Positions 50,429 to 59,632 of a stretch of 64,000 nt of DNA are shown here, one piece after another. Within the stretch, counting starts at the first letter, position 1. The number at the start of each line of letters is the position of its first letter. A model generated the notes under the pieces. The model did no database searches. It was given only the letters and a program-made list of their open reading frames with translations, and had not been told where the DNA came from. The stretch comes from Levilactobacillus acidifarinae DSM 19394 = JCM 15949 (lineage in GTDB: Bacteria > Bacillota > Bacilli > Lactobacillales > Lactobacillaceae), in NCBI RefSeq assembly GCF_001434835.1, contig NZ_AZDV01000023.1, forward strand, positions 87,846 to 151,845, read 5' to 3'. The translations under genes and the position numbers were made by a program.

Positions 50429-52402
50429 ATGCGGAAGTTGGGTTATGCCATCGTGGCCGGCATCGTGGCGCTACTCGCCGGATTAATGTTGGCCATCCCC
50501 GTGACGTCGCACGCAGCCGTTACCGTGAGTGGTTTGGCCGCTGGGGATGCAACGGTCACGGATTCCGCCGGAAATACGGTAACTAGTAATTCCGAATTTA
50601 GTAAATGGGAAAATTACGAAGTCAGTTATAATTGGGCGGTTCCGGACGACGCTACGGTGGCTCATCAATCGGCCTCAGTTGCGTTGCCTGACGGTTTGGT
50701 TGCGGCGAATGATACCACGATTCCGTTGACCGCCGAAGACGGAACCGTGATTGGGTCCTTTACCATTAAAGCCGGTGAAACGACCGGGACGTTGACCTTT
50801 AATGAAGCCGGCGAAAACGCTCGTAACCGCAAGGGCACGTTGAAGTTCTACGTTAAGGGCACCACGGATACCAAGCCAACCGATAATAATTGGAAAGTCA
50901 ACAAGATTGGTTGGGTCGGCAGTAAGAATCCGGACGGGACACCCACGGCATTGACGTGGAACGTTGCTTTTAACGCGGGAAGTCAAAATATCGGAACCGT
51001 GACGATTACGGATACGTTGGGTCCCAATCAGACCTTCATTCCGGGGAGTGTCACGGCAAATACCGGTTCCTACGATGCAAGTGGTAACTTCGTTAATAAT
51101 GGGGGAACGGTGACCCCGACCGTCTCACAAAATGGTCAAGAGATCACCTTTACCTTTGCGAACGTCACGACGGCCGTCGATATGACTTATCAAACTAAGC
51201 CAAACCTTACGGGTGGTAGCCAGACCTGGACGAACACGGCATCGTCAAATGGAAGTTCGGTCACCGCTAATATTGCTTATGGTGGTAGTGGAACCGGTTC
51301 TGGTCAAGGTTACGGTAGCGTTGTTTTGACCAAGACGGGTACTAACGATGTCATCTTACCCGGTGCGGAGTTTGAATTGCGCGATAGCACGGGTAAGGCC
51401 ATTCAAACCGGCTTAGTGACGGACGCGGCCGGCCAAATTACATTAAACCGGCTGGTTCCGGGCGACTATACGTTAGTCGAAACGAAGGCACCAGCGGGTT
51501 ATGATCTAAATACGGAAACCATTCCGTTCACCATCACGGAAGGGGCTACGGCGGTTGGTCAATTACACGAAACGGATCAAGCAACGTCAACGACAACGCC
51601 ACCAACCAATCCTGGCGAAGATGGCGGTACGGTTACGCCACCAACCAACCCTGGTGAAGATGGCGGCAACGGTGTTACGCCACCAACTAATCCTGGCGAA
51701 GATGGCGGTACGGTTACGCCACCAACCAACCCTGGTGAAGATGGCGGCAACGGTGTTACGCCACCAACCAACCCTGGTGAAGATGGCGGCACGGTTACGC
51801 CACCAACCAACCCTGGTGAAGATGGCGGCAACGGTGTCACGCCACCAACTAATCCTGGCGAAGATGGCGGCACGGTTACGCCACCAACCACCCCTGACGA
51901 AGATGGCGGCAACGGTGTCACGCCACCAACGAACCCTGGAACCACCAATCCTGGCGAAGGCGGCAGCGGTGTGACGCCACCAACGACTCCTGGAACCACT
52001 AATCCTGGCGAAGGCGGCAGCGGTGTGACGCCACCAACGACTCCTGGAACCACCAATCCTGGTGAAGGTGGCAATGGTATGACGCCACCAACGACTCCCG
52101 GAACTACTAATCCAAACGAAGCGGGTAACGGCAGTAGTGTGACGTCACCAACAACTCCGGGGATTACGAGCCCGAGTGAATCGGGGACTGGTAGCGGTAG
52201 TTCCACGCCAACGACTGGGTCGATTGAAACGCCTAGTGCGGGAAGCGCGGCAACTCAAGGACCAACCGGATCACTGGGAACCACGGCTAACGGGACGTTA
52301 CCGCAAACCAATGAACAGCGTTCTGGCTGGGCCGTTGTACTTGGCCTCGTAGTTCTAGTCGGACTGGGTGGCTACGGTTTTTACCGTAAACTGAAGAATT
52401 AA
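50429..52402 (+). CDS. Proline-rich LPXTG surface protein with adhesin-like and Cna-B-like domains
   Basis: 657 residues. Signal peptide to about residue 30 (AHA-A). Two adhesin-type beta domains follow (about residues 30-280, VSYNWAVPD...; GQTFIPGSVTANTGSYDASG), then a Cna-B/SpaA-like domain with VVLTKTGTNDVILPGAEFEL ... LVPGDYTLVETKAPAGYDL (about 290-370). A Pro-rich stalk of TPPTNPGEDGG-type repeats leads to the sorting signal LPQTNE, hydrophobic helix and Lys tail. Likely wall-anchored collagen/matrix-binding type. Its N-terminal domain resembles the protein at 62471. Confidence 0.9.
   Translation: MRKLGYAIVAGIVALLAGLMLAIPVTSHAAVTVSGLAAGDATVTDSAGNTVTSNSEFSKWENYEVSYNWAVPDDATVAHQSASVALPDGLVAANDTTIPLTAEDGTVIGSFTIKAGETTGTLTFNEAGENARNRKGTLKFYVKGTTDTKPTDNNWKVNKIGWVGSKNPDGTPTALTWNVAFNAGSQNIGTVTITDTLGPNQTFIPGSVTANTGSYDASGNFVNNGGTVTPTVSQNGQEITFTFANVTTAVDMTYQTKPNLTGGSQTWTNTASSNGSSVTANIAYGGSGTGSGQGYGSVVLTKTGTNDVILPGAEFELRDSTGKAIQTGLVTDAAGQITLNRLVPGDYTLVETKAPAGYDLNTETIPFTITEGATAVGQLHETDQATSTTTPPTNPGEDGGTVTPPTNPGEDGGNGVTPPTNPGEDGGTVTPPTNPGEDGGNGVTPPTNPGEDGGTVTPPTNPGEDGGNGVTPPTNPGEDGGTVTPPTTPDEDGGNGVTPPTNPGTTNPGEGGSGVTPPTTPGTTNPGEGGSGVTPPTTPGTTNPGEGGNGMTPPTTPGTTNPNEAGNGSSVTSPTTPGITSPSESGTGSGSSTPTTGSIETPSAGSAATQGPTGSLGTTANGTLPQTNEQRSGWAVVLGLVVLVGLGGYGFYRKLKN
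51598..52130 (+). repeat. Tandem Pro-rich repeats in the LPXTG protein
   Basis: Units of 13 and 14 residues (TPPTNPGEDGGTV and TPPTNPGEDGGNGV) alternate, an 81-bp period, changing to TPPTTPGTTNPGEGGSGV units after 51930. The antisense strand stays open over this stretch only because of the repeat. Confidence 0.8.
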
Positions 52403-52423
52403 ACGAATTAGTCTAGCAAACGT

Positions 52424-52461
52424 AACGGAATGATTGCCTAGTGCAATTGTTCCGTTTTTTT
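52424..52461 (+). terminator. Terminator after the LPXTG gene
   Basis: AACGGAATGATTGC 52424-52437 with GCAATTGTTCCGTT 52443-52456 and a T-run. Confidence 0.85.
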
Positions 52462-52799
52462 CGATTGCCTACATAAGGAAGAAAAAAATTTAAAAAGTTG
52501 CTTTTTAGACTAAACCAGTTTTAAGAATTGACTAACTTGGCAACAATCAAATTGCGATAGTCCCAAAAACGATGCAACCGTTTGTCGTCCCATTAGTCCG
52601 GACCTTAACGGGACCAAGGGTTACCCGGTTGTACCCGAAGGAATCGTTTGAAAGGAGCGCCCATGATTTGCCACAAGCGTCGTGGGATGGCTAATTTTAT
52701 AAAACGATTTTCTATAATTCCGGTGCCTAACCATTGTTTTGCGTGATTAATTGCTTTATAGTGGAATTGTGAAGAATTTATTAAAAGGAGATGTGTGGT
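52462..52799. other. Leader region of the pnt operon
   Basis: About 340 bases. It holds a 27-codon open frame with a strong ribosome site (see 52663), the -10-like TATAGT near 52757, and the pntAA ribosome site at 52785. Confidence 0.5.
52663..52746 (+). CDS. Possible 27-residue leader peptide upstream of pntAA
   Basis: ATG 52663 with AAAGGAG 6 bases upstream; product starts MICHKRRGMANFIKRF and ends at TGA 52744-52746, 53 bases before pntAA. Basic and amphipathic. Chance occurrence is possible; no conservation evidence available. Confidence 0.35.
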   Translation: MICHKRRGMANFIKRFSIIPVPNHCFA

Positions 52800-54032
52800 A
52801 TGGCAATTACCATTTCGGCTTTGAAAGAGGCGCCGGGTGAAAACCGGGTCGCCCTGTCACCGGATGTTGTCCGCAAGTTGGTCAAGAGTGAGTATCAGGT
52901 TTTGATCGAAAAAGATGCTGGACAACATGCCTTTTATCAGGATTCCGCCTACACGGATGCTGGGGCCCAGGTGGTGGATCGTAACACGGCAATCGAAAAA
53001 GCGTCGATTATCGCGACGATTGATCAACCGGGTGCCGATGTCGTGGATCACTTACAAGCGGGACAAACGTTATTGGGTCTTTTGGCACCGCTTACAGATT
53101 TAGAGTTTGTTAAAAAGTTGGCGGCCAAAAAGGTTAACGCAATGGCGTTTGAACTCCTACCGCGGACGGTTTCCCGGGCCCAAACAATGGATGTTTTAAG
53201 TTCGCAAGCCAGTGTCGCAGGATACAAGGCGGCCCTACTGGCGGCGGATAAGTTCACCCGCTACTTTCCAATGATGATCACCGCTGCGGGGACCGCAAAG
53301 CCTACTAAGGTCTTGGTCTTAGGGACCGGGGTCGCGGGTCTGCAGGCCATCGGGACTACGAAACGGCTCGGGGCCATGGTTTCAGGGTACGATATTCGGC
53401 CAGCATCACGGGGCGAAGTTGAATCTCTCGGGGCCACGTTCTTAACGACGTCCGTTTCGGCCACCGGTGAAGGGGGCTACGCACGGGCGTTGACGCCAGA
53501 AGAAACCGCTCAGCAACAGAAGGAACTCGCTGGATTTATTGCGGAAAACGACGTCATCATCACGACCGCGCAAGTGCCTGGTCGTCGTCCACCACTGCTG
53601 GTCACCCAGGATTCGGTGGACCAAGCTAAACCGGGGACCGTCTTTATTGATTTAGCCGCCAGTGACTTGGGTGGTAACGTGGCTGGTTCTAAGGCCGACG
53701 ATACGGTGGTCACACCGAACGGGGCCCAGATCATTGCGGCCGGCGACATGGCCAGTCAATTACCCGCTTCGGCGTCTGACATGTTTGCCAAAAACGTCCA
53801 GGCCGTCATCAACGACGTCACTAAGGACGGGGAACTGGTCTTTGACGTTGACGATGAAGTCGTTGGCGAACTATTGGCCACCTACCAAGGTGAAATCATT
53901 AGTAGTCGGGTGCGTTCCGCGATGAAGTTACCGGATCGCCATCCCGAAAAGGCAGAGGATGCGGCCGATGAAGCTAAGCCGGCTGCCACCGATGACTCCT
54001 CCGAAGAATCCAAGACTAAAGGAGCTGATTAG
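52800..54032 (+). CDS. pntAA: Proton-translocating NAD(P) transhydrogenase, alpha subunit part 1
   Basis: 410 residues from ATG 52800 (the ATG at 52791 overlaps its ribosome site AAGGAG). Alanine-dehydrogenase/PNT N-terminal domain (SALKEAPGENRVALSPDVVR) and NAD-binding Rossmann domain with GVAGLQAIGTTKRLGAMVSG, then LAASDLGGNVAGSKADDTVV. It binds NAD(H) in the cytoplasm and exchanges hydride with NADP(H) on PntB. Two bases before pntAB. Soluble, ends in an acidic Lys/Asp/Glu tail. Confidence 0.93.
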   Translation: MAITISALKEAPGENRVALSPDVVRKLVKSEYQVLIEKDAGQHAFYQDSAYTDAGAQVVDRNTAIEKASIIATIDQPGADVVDHLQAGQTLLGLLAPLTDLEFVKKLAAKKVNAMAFELLPRTVSRAQTMDVLSSQASVAGYKAALLAADKFTRYFPMMITAAGTAKPTKVLVLGTGVAGLQAIGTTKRLGAMVSGYDIRPASRGEVESLGATFLTTSVSATGEGGYARALTPEETAQQQKELAGFIAENDVIITTAQVPGRRPPLLVTQDSVDQAKPGTVFIDLAASDLGGNVAGSKADDTVVTPNGAQIIAAGDMASQLPASASDMFAKNVQAVINDVTKDGELVFDVDDEVVGELLATYQGEIISSRVRSAMKLPDRHPEKAEDAADEAKPAATDDSSEESKTKGAD

Positions 54033-54034
54033 TC

Positions 54035-54349
54035 ATGAGTGAAGAGTTATTTACGAATTTAGCTATTTTTGTACTTAGTCTGTTAGTCGGGTTTGAAGTC
54101 ATGAGTAAGATTCCCGCAACGTTACAAACGCCCATGATGTCTGGGGCCAACGCCATCCACGGGGTCGTTGTCGTGGGGGCCTTCGTGATCGCAGCGGAAG
54201 CCAACAGCTGGCCATTTTATATCTTAGCCTTTCTAGGCGCCTTCTTCGCGGCGGTCAACGTCGCGGGTGGGTACACCGTTACCGACCGGATGCTGGGGAT
54301 GTTTGACCGCAAACCGGCCGCTAAACAAGAGGAGGCTGATCACAAATGA
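54035..54349 (+). CDS. pntAB: Transhydrogenase alpha subunit part 2 (membrane)
   Basis: 104 residues, three TM helices (NLAIFVLSLLVGFEVMSKIP, VVVGAFVIAAEANSWPFYI, FLGAFFAAVNVAGGYTVTDR). Carries the membrane part of the alpha subunit. Overlaps pntB by ATGA at 54346-54349, so the three genes are translated together. Confidence 0.92.
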   Translation: MSEELFTNLAIFVLSLLVGFEVMSKIPATLQTPMMSGANAIHGVVVVGAFVIAAEANSWPFYILAFLGAFFAAVNVAGGYTVTDRMLGMFDRKPAAKQEEADHK

Positions 54350-55761
54350 GTGCATTACAAACGGTATCGTCATTGATTTATCTGATTTCAGCCGTCTGCT
54401 ACGTTCTCGGGGTACATATGATGCGGTCACCAAAGACCGCCCGGCACGGGAACGGGTTATCTGCCGTTGGGATGTTTTTAGCCGTGATCACGATTATCGT
54501 CACGATCATCGTGGAGGGCACCATCGACAGTGTCGGTTGGATTGTCTTAATTTTAGGCCTCGCACTCGGGATTCTTTACGGGGTCGTCAAAGCCCGCAAG
54601 GTACCGATGACCGACGTGCCACAATTGGTTAGTTTATTTAACGCCGTTGGGGGCGGGGCTGCCGCCGTTATCGGGATCTTCGATTACCTGTTAAAGGGTG
54701 ATGGCGCCGCGTTAAGCCTAGCCTTCTCCTTACCCGTCTTTCTAGACGTGGTTATTGGGGGGATTACCTTTTCCGGGTCCTTGATTGCCACGGGTAAATT
54801 ATCCGGAAAAGTTCCGGGTAAGCCGATTACCTTCCCCGGTGCACGGTTACTCAACATTATCGTGGTTATTGCCATTCTGGTTTCGGCCTGGTTCATGATG
54901 GCATCAACGACCAACGTTTGGTACGTAATCTTAGCCTTAGCCATGAGTTTGATCTTTGGGTTACTGATGACCTTACCAATTGGTGGGGCCGACATGCCGG
55001 TCGTGGTTTCCCTGTTGAACGCCTTCACTGGGTTGGCCGTGGCCTTTGCCGGGTTTGTTATCAATAACCAAGTCTTGATCATTGCCGGGGCCTTAGTTGG
55101 GGCCGCCGGGACCATCTTGACGCTGCAAATGGCCGACGCCATGAACCGGTCCGTGGCCAATATCTTGGCCGGGGGCTTCGGGACTGGCGACAGCGACACC
55201 AGCAGTGCCGCCGATGCCGTGCCCGTCGACGTCAAGGAAACCTCTGCCGACGACATTGGGCTCCAATTAGCCTACGCGCACAACGTCATGATCGTGCCTG
55301 GGTACGGGTTAGCCGCCGCTCAAGCGCAACACGAAGTGGCCGAATTGGCGAAGGTCTTGACGGATAAGGGCATCAACGTCGACTACGCCATTCACCCGGT
55401 TGCCGGGCGGATGCCGGGGCACATGAACGTGTTGTTAGCCGACGTGAACGTGCCGTACGAACAGATGAAGCAACTGGATGAAGCCAACCCAATGTTTGAA
55501 AACACCGACGTTTCGCTGGTCATTGGGGCCAACGACGTTACCAACCCGTTAGCGCGGGAAAGTGGCAACGAAATCTCCGGGATGCCGATTCTAGACGTCG
55601 ACAAGTCGAAGTCCGTCGTGGTTATCAAACGGTCCATGAGTACCGGGTATGCCGGCGTGCAGAACCCATTATTCTCCATGGATAACACGCAGATGTTCTT
55701 CTCCGATGCCAAGAAGGGGTTACAAGATATTGTGGCCGCTACGAAGCAGTATTTGGAGTAA
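54346..55761 (+). CDS. pntB: Transhydrogenase beta subunit
   Basis: 471 residues: nine or so TM helices (through about residue 260), then the NADP-binding domain III (YAHNVMIVPGYGLAAAQAQH, YAIHPVAGRMPGHMNVLLA, NPLARESGNEISGMPILDV). Proton-driven NADPH formation: NADH + NADP+ to NAD+ + NADPH coupled to proton import. Completes a three-gene pnt operon of the kind found in some lactobacilli; supplies NADPH for biosynthesis or redox balance. Confidence 0.93.
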   Translation: MSALQTVSSLIYLISAVCYVLGVHMMRSPKTARHGNGLSAVGMFLAVITIIVTIIVEGTIDSVGWIVLILGLALGILYGVVKARKVPMTDVPQLVSLFNAVGGGAAAVIGIFDYLLKGDGAALSLAFSLPVFLDVVIGGITFSGSLIATGKLSGKVPGKPITFPGARLLNIIVVIAILVSAWFMMASTTNVWYVILALAMSLIFGLLMTLPIGGADMPVVVSLLNAFTGLAVAFAGFVINNQVLIIAGALVGAAGTILTLQMADAMNRSVANILAGGFGTGDSDTSSAADAVPVDVKETSADDIGLQLAYAHNVMIVPGYGLAAAQAQHEVAELAKVLTDKGINVDYAIHPVAGRMPGHMNVLLADVNVPYEQMKQLDEANPMFENTDVSLVIGANDVTNPLARESGNEISGMPILDVDKSKSVVVIKRSMSTGYAGVQNPLFSMDNTQMFFSDAKKGLQDIVAATKQYLE

Positions 55762-55787
55762 GCGCCAGTTAGATTAGAAGTGAAGAT

Positions 55788-55822
55788 GGTCCGTCATCCG
55801 GTGAGGTGGCGGACCGTTTTTT
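55788..55822 (+). terminator. Terminator of the pnt operon
   Basis: GGTCCGTCAT-type stem 55788-55797 with GTGGCGGACC 55806-55815 and TTTTTT. Confidence 0.75.
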
Positions 55823-55947
55823 GTGGGGAATCGAAGGAAGAATACCCTTTCTTAATCCGAAATAAAGCGCTAGTATGTTATTGGGGTTAATTATTATATT
55901 TATAATTAATTATCTCAAAATAGGATCTTATAAGGGGCGTTACTTAG

Positions 55948-56412
55948 ATGCAAAAATGGTTAAAAATGAGTTTGATTGCGGTACTCGCAACGTTGGTCTT
56001 AGCTGGTGTGGGAAGTATTCGGCCCGTTACGGCGCACGCGAAGGTGACATCGGGGTTAGTGGCGTTTGCCAAGAAGACGCCCAAGCGAACCTACATTGTT
56101 AAACTTAAACGGCCGGTCAAGATGTACCTGTACAGCTACGGACTGAATCAGCGGAAGGTCTTCTACACGGCGAAGCGGGTCGCACAGTTGAACCAGCAAA
56201 AAGTGGGCGGAGCGCGTAACTGGGCCCGGGTCAAGACGCTGAAAAAGGGAACGAAGCTCAGCCTTTCGGGGACGCCCATCAAGCGGCAGAAGGCTTATTA
56301 CTTTGACGCCGGCGTCTTAAACGTGGCCTTGCCAAGCGCTAAGGGGGTTGAACAGTGCGTGGCCTTGACCAGTACCCGGTCGTTTAAGGTGCTCAACTCG
56401 GTCAAAAATTAG
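55948..56412 (+). CDS. Secreted basic protein, 154 aa
   Basis: Signal peptide to about residue 30 (AHA-K). The mature protein is Lys-rich with motif KLKRPVKMYLYSYGLNQRK, a layout of short strands. No anchor. Similar in kind to the genes at 25671 and 30515; role unknown. Ribosome site GGGGCG. Terminator follows at 56449. Confidence 0.65.
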   Translation: MQKWLKMSLIAVLATLVLAGVGSIRPVTAHAKVTSGLVAFAKKTPKRTYIVKLKRPVKMYLYSYGLNQRKVFYTAKRVAQLNQQKVGGARNWARVKTLKKGTKLSLSGTPIKRQKAYYFDAGVLNVALPSAKGVEQCVALTSTRSFKVLNSVKN

Positions 56413-56448
56413 GTCGTTTAAGTTAAACTTAGTCGACTGATAGAACGT

Positions 56449-56499
56449 AAAAGCGTCACGGTTGTCGTCCTCCTCAGGGGGCGAACCGTGACGCTTTTT
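56449..56499. terminator. Bidirectional terminator
   Basis: AAAAGCGTCACGGTT 56449-56463 with AACCGTGACGCTTTTT 56484-56499; ends the secreted-protein gene and, on the other strand, the DUF4811 gene. Confidence 0.85.
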
Positions 56500-56573
56500 G
56501 TAAATTCAGTGGTAAGGGGCGGCCAGATGACGGGCCACTTTTTCGGCCCGGGCCACCCGTTGTCCGGCGGCGA

Positions 56574-57323
56574 CTATTCGACGGGTTGTTGTTTGGCCTG
56601 TTTGACCAGTTGCGCGACCCGCGTCGGCGCTTGTTTCTGTAATTCTTGGGTGACGGCCTTTTGGGCTTTGGCGGTGACCTGCTGACGTTGAGCCGCCGTT
56701 GGGTTAGTCATAGCGGCTAGTTGCTGCTTAACGATCTTAGTGACGGCCTGTTGCTCGGCCTTCTTAGCGGCTTTTTCCTGTTCCTTAGCAGCCGCTTCAA
56801 GCCATTTAGCTTGCCGGGTACTCAGCGTGACCCAATTTTGCGGCAGGTCAAAGGTATTTTGTTGTCGAATCGCTTCGTGGTGCTTACCGGTATGGGCGAA
56901 GAGGGTGCGCCAGAAGCCAGACCGGTACTGCCAACTCGTGGTTTTAGTCGTCAGCTGGGCCGTCGTGGTCTGCCCAATCACCACGCGATTAGTGGTTTTT
57001 AAGTCCGCTGTGGTGGTTTGCTGACGGTTGGTAGCCGTGGACCGGTAAACGTAAACTCGTTCGTTTTTCGACTCCTTTAAGGGTTGGTAGACTAAAACGT
57101 TCAATTGTTTGTTGGGGGCAATCGAAGTAATGGCACTGGTGTGTTCGGTGGTGGCCCGCCGCATCCCCCAATGATAGTTGTCGTTTCCCAGCATTAGTCC
57201 GGCGGCCCCTAAGAGAATCAGAAGTCCCAGACCACCACCCAAAATTCGGGTGAGGCGGGTCGGCAAGAGGAGAAAGCCCCCGATAAACAGAAGAATCCCG
57301 ATAAATAAGATAATTAAAATCAT
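56574..57323 (-). CDS. DUF4811 membrane protein
   Basis: 249 residues from ATG 57323 (GGAGGTGA upstream; start overlaps the stop of the MFS gene, GCATGA). Two N-terminal TM helices (ILIILFIGILLFIGGFLLL and GGGLGLLILLGAAGLML), an extracellular-type beta domain of about 130 residues, and a coiled Lys/Glu/Gln-rich tail (AKEQEKAAKKAEQQAV). DUF4811 is a lactobacillus family that commonly sits next to DHA2 pumps; partner or accessory of that pump. Translationally coupled to it. Confidence 0.85.
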   Translation of the reverse strand: MILIILFIGILLFIGGFLLLPTRLTRILGGGLGLLILLGAAGLMLGNDNYHWGMRRATTEHTSAITSIAPNKQLNVLVYQPLKESKNERVYVYRSTATNRQQTTTADLKTTNRVVIGQTTTAQLTTKTTSWQYRSGFWRTLFAHTGKHHEAIRQQNTFDLPQNWVTLSTRQAKWLEAAAKEQEKAAKKAEQQAVTKIVKQQLAAMTNPTAAQRQQVTAKAQKAVTQELQKQAPTRVAQLVKQAKQQPVE

Positions 57324-58762
57324 GCTGTCACCTCCCGGGGATGGTCCCGAACCAGACAAGCGAAGATGAAGTCAATGACCCCAAAGGCCGTCGCCACCAG
57401 AAAGGCGGCGTGAAACCCGTCCATGGCGGCCTGATAACTCTGACTTTGATAGACCAGCGGTGCGCTATCGAGCAGTGCGTGGCGGGGTAAATGGGTGGTC
57501 ATCACGTTAGTCAAGACACTGCCCAAAATCGCGGTCCCCATGGACGTGGTGACCTGCCGTAAGGTGTTATTGACGGCGGTCCCGTGACTGAGTTGGATGC
57601 CCCGTAAGTCGACGGCACTGGCGGCGGTAATTGGCATGGTGACTAGGGCGACCCCGATCATCAAAACGGTGTACTCACAAATGATGTAGAGATAGGGCGT
57701 GGAACGGGTTAGTAGCGCGAACGGTAACGTCCCCAACGTTAACAGAAACGCCCCAATCATTCCGAGACGACGCCCACCCATGCGGTCATACAAGGTACCA
57801 CTAATTAGACTGACCACCCCGAAGATCAAGGCCCCGGGTAAGATCATTAACCCGGAATGTAAGGGTGACAGGCCCCGAACTTGCTGCAAGTACATCGGGA
57901 GGACGACCTGAATCCCAATCATCGCGGTGTTGGACAGGGCGGTGACGAGTGAAGCGATGGTAAACGACGGGATCGTAAGCAGCCGGACGTTGAGGAAGGG
58001 GTTGGTCTGGGGCCATTCGTGCCGGACAAATAGGCCGATGAAGATTAGTCCCACTAGAATCCCAATCAGCACACTGGGTGACCCCCAGCCGTTTTCACCG
58101 ACTTCCGAGAATCCGTACAGCAGGCTGCCAAACCCGATGGTCGATAAAATAATGGCGAGTTGGTCGATTTTGGACTTTTTTAAGGGTAAGACCGGTCGCA
58201 CGAAGATCAGGGTTAAGCCCAACACAAGCACCACCGGAATGATCATGATGCCGAACAGATCCCGCCAAGTCGCGTTATCTAAGATCCAACCGGAAACGGT
58301 CGGGCCTAAGGCGGGAGCCAGGCCAATCACGACCCCGCCGATGCCCATCATGGTGCCCCGTTTGTCGGCGGGAAAGCTGACTAATAAGACGTTTTGAATC
58401 GTCGGGAAGGTGATACCGACCCCAATCGCCTGAATGAGTCGTCCCGCTAAGATGAAGGCAAAGCTGTTAGCGGTATAACTAATCAGTAACCCCACCAGAA
58501 AGAAGCTCAAAGCGGCTAAGTAGATGCGGCGGAGACTGAAGTTGTTGATCAGCCACGCACTGATGGGAATCATGATCCCCATGACCAGTAAGAAACCGGT
58601 CGTTAACCACTGAACCGTGGAACTGGAAATGTTGAACCGGCTCATTAACGTCGGGTAGGCGGTGACCAGCATGTTAGTGGTCAGGGCGGTACAGAACGTC
58701 CCAGCCATTAACGTAATCATCAACCAAACCCGGTGGACGGGTCGTCCGTGAATATCTTCCAT
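57320..58762 (-). CDS. DHA2-type MFS efflux pump, DUF4811-linked
   Basis: 480 residues from ATG 58762 (GAGG 8 bases upstream). 14 TM helices; TLMSRFNISSSTVQWLTTGF LLVMG and GLAPALGPTVSGWIL (motif C, with conserved Pro-Thr-Val-Ser-Gly) show a proton-drug antiporter. Divergent from a TetR gene with a palindromic site between. Translationally coupled to DUF4811. Substrate unknown. Confidence 0.9.
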   Translation of the reverse strand: MEDIHGRPVHRVWLMITLMAGTFCTALTTNMLVTAYPTLMSRFNISSSTVQWLTTGFLLVMGIMIPISAWLINNFSLRRIYLAALSFFLVGLLISYTANSFAFILAGRLIQAIGVGITFPTIQNVLLVSFPADKRGTMMGIGGVVIGLAPALGPTVSGWILDNATWRDLFGIMIIPVVLVLGLTLIFVRPVLPLKKSKIDQLAIILSTIGFGSLLYGFSEVGENGWGSPSVLIGILVGLIFIGLFVRHEWPQTNPFLNVRLLTIPSFTIASLVTALSNTAMIGIQVVLPMYLQQVRGLSPLHSGLMILPGALIFGVVSLISGTLYDRMGGRRLGMIGAFLLTLGTLPFALLTRSTPYLYIICEYTVLMIGVALVTMPITAASAVDLRGIQLSHGTAVNNTLRQVTTSMGTAILGSVLTNVMTTHLPRHALLDSAPLVYQSQSYQAAMDGFHAAFLVATAFGVIDFIFACLVRDHPREVTA

Positions 58763-58827
58763 CGTCAAGACCTCGCTTTAGTCATCATCGTTTATTCTAT
58801 GTTGCATTATAATCTGTCCCAATCAGA

Positions 58828-58854
58828 AAATAAACTGTTTGTATCAGTTTATTT
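58828..58854. promoter_or_regulatory. TetR operator between pump and regulator
   Basis: AAATAAACTG 58828-58837 and CAGTTTATTT 58845-58854 form a perfect 10-bp inverted repeat with 7-base spacer in the divergent promoter region. Confidence 0.8.
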
Positions 58855-58903
58855 CAAAACAAGGACGGCGTATACTAAGAAAAAATGACAGGAGGGCGAG
58901 TAA

Positions 58904-59467
58904 ATGGTGAAACGACGGACGTTGACCCGTGAAAAGGTACTTGTGCAGGCCAACCAACTAATTACCGAACACGGAATCGATCACCTGACCATTCGGGAAC
59001 TGGCGACCGCCTTAGATGTTCGGCCCCAATCGATTTATAACTACGTGTCCAGTCTAAACGACTTGGTTGACCAGGTGGGCTTAGACTTTGTGCAACGTTT
59101 AGGGGAACGGTTATTGGAACAATTGGTTGGGTTAGCGGGCAATCAGGCCCTGATGGTGTTTGCTCGCGAGATGCGACGGACGTGTCAGCAACAACCTCAA
59201 TTGGCGATGCGGTTATTGAATCCCAGCGAACTGGCGGATTTGACCCGGACGCATGCGGCGTTAGTGACCCTGTACCGGCGGATGTTTGCGAGTTTACATT
59301 TAGAGGACCACGGGCAGACCCGCTTGGCGGAAGTCACGTTATACCGTTCGGCGTTGTTTGGTTTTATCGTGCAGGAGCTCGGGGGCTTCTTACGGGGCAC
59401 CCCAGCGCAATTGGACCAACGGTTTGACCAGACGATGCAGCTAGCAATTGATCAATTACCCGTTTAA
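58904..59467 (+). CDS. TetR family regulator of the DHA2/DUF4811 pair
   Basis: 187 residues. TetR HTH REKVLVQANQLITEHGIDHL TIRELATALDVRPQSIYNYV with recognition helix RPQSIYNYVSS. C-terminal domain of the WHG type. Divergent from the pump gene, so it probably represses it; palindrome at 58828 is the likely site. GGAGGG ribosome site. Confidence 0.9.
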   Translation: MVKRRTLTREKVLVQANQLITEHGIDHLTIRELATALDVRPQSIYNYVSSLNDLVDQVGLDFVQRLGERLLEQLVGLAGNQALMVFAREMRRTCQQQPQLAMRLLNPSELADLTRTHAALVTLYRRMFASLHLEDHGQTRLAEVTLYRSALFGFIVQELGGFLRGTPAQLDQRFDQTMQLAIDQLPV

Positions 59468-59632
59468 AGCGGTGTGCTTGGGGCTGCTTTGCTGGTTGGA
59501 CCGGGCAATCGAAAAATCTGGCCAAGGGGTTAGTGGATAATTTTTAGCGGGGTGGTTGTACTTCAGAAGCGGAGCGGCTATGCTAAGTAAAGGCTAAGGA
59601 CGACTGTTTTAGCCAAGGAGGACACGAATTTT

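Noticed and set aside
51598..51910. CRISPR-like regular repeats
   Set aside because: No unique spacers; the period is in frame and encodes protein repeats. Same for 62959-63320.
51577..52206. Long open frame on the minus strand across the Pro-rich repeats
   Set aside because: It mirrors the 81-bp repeat; the product is low-complexity and lacks a ribosome site. The plus-strand LPXTG gene explains it.
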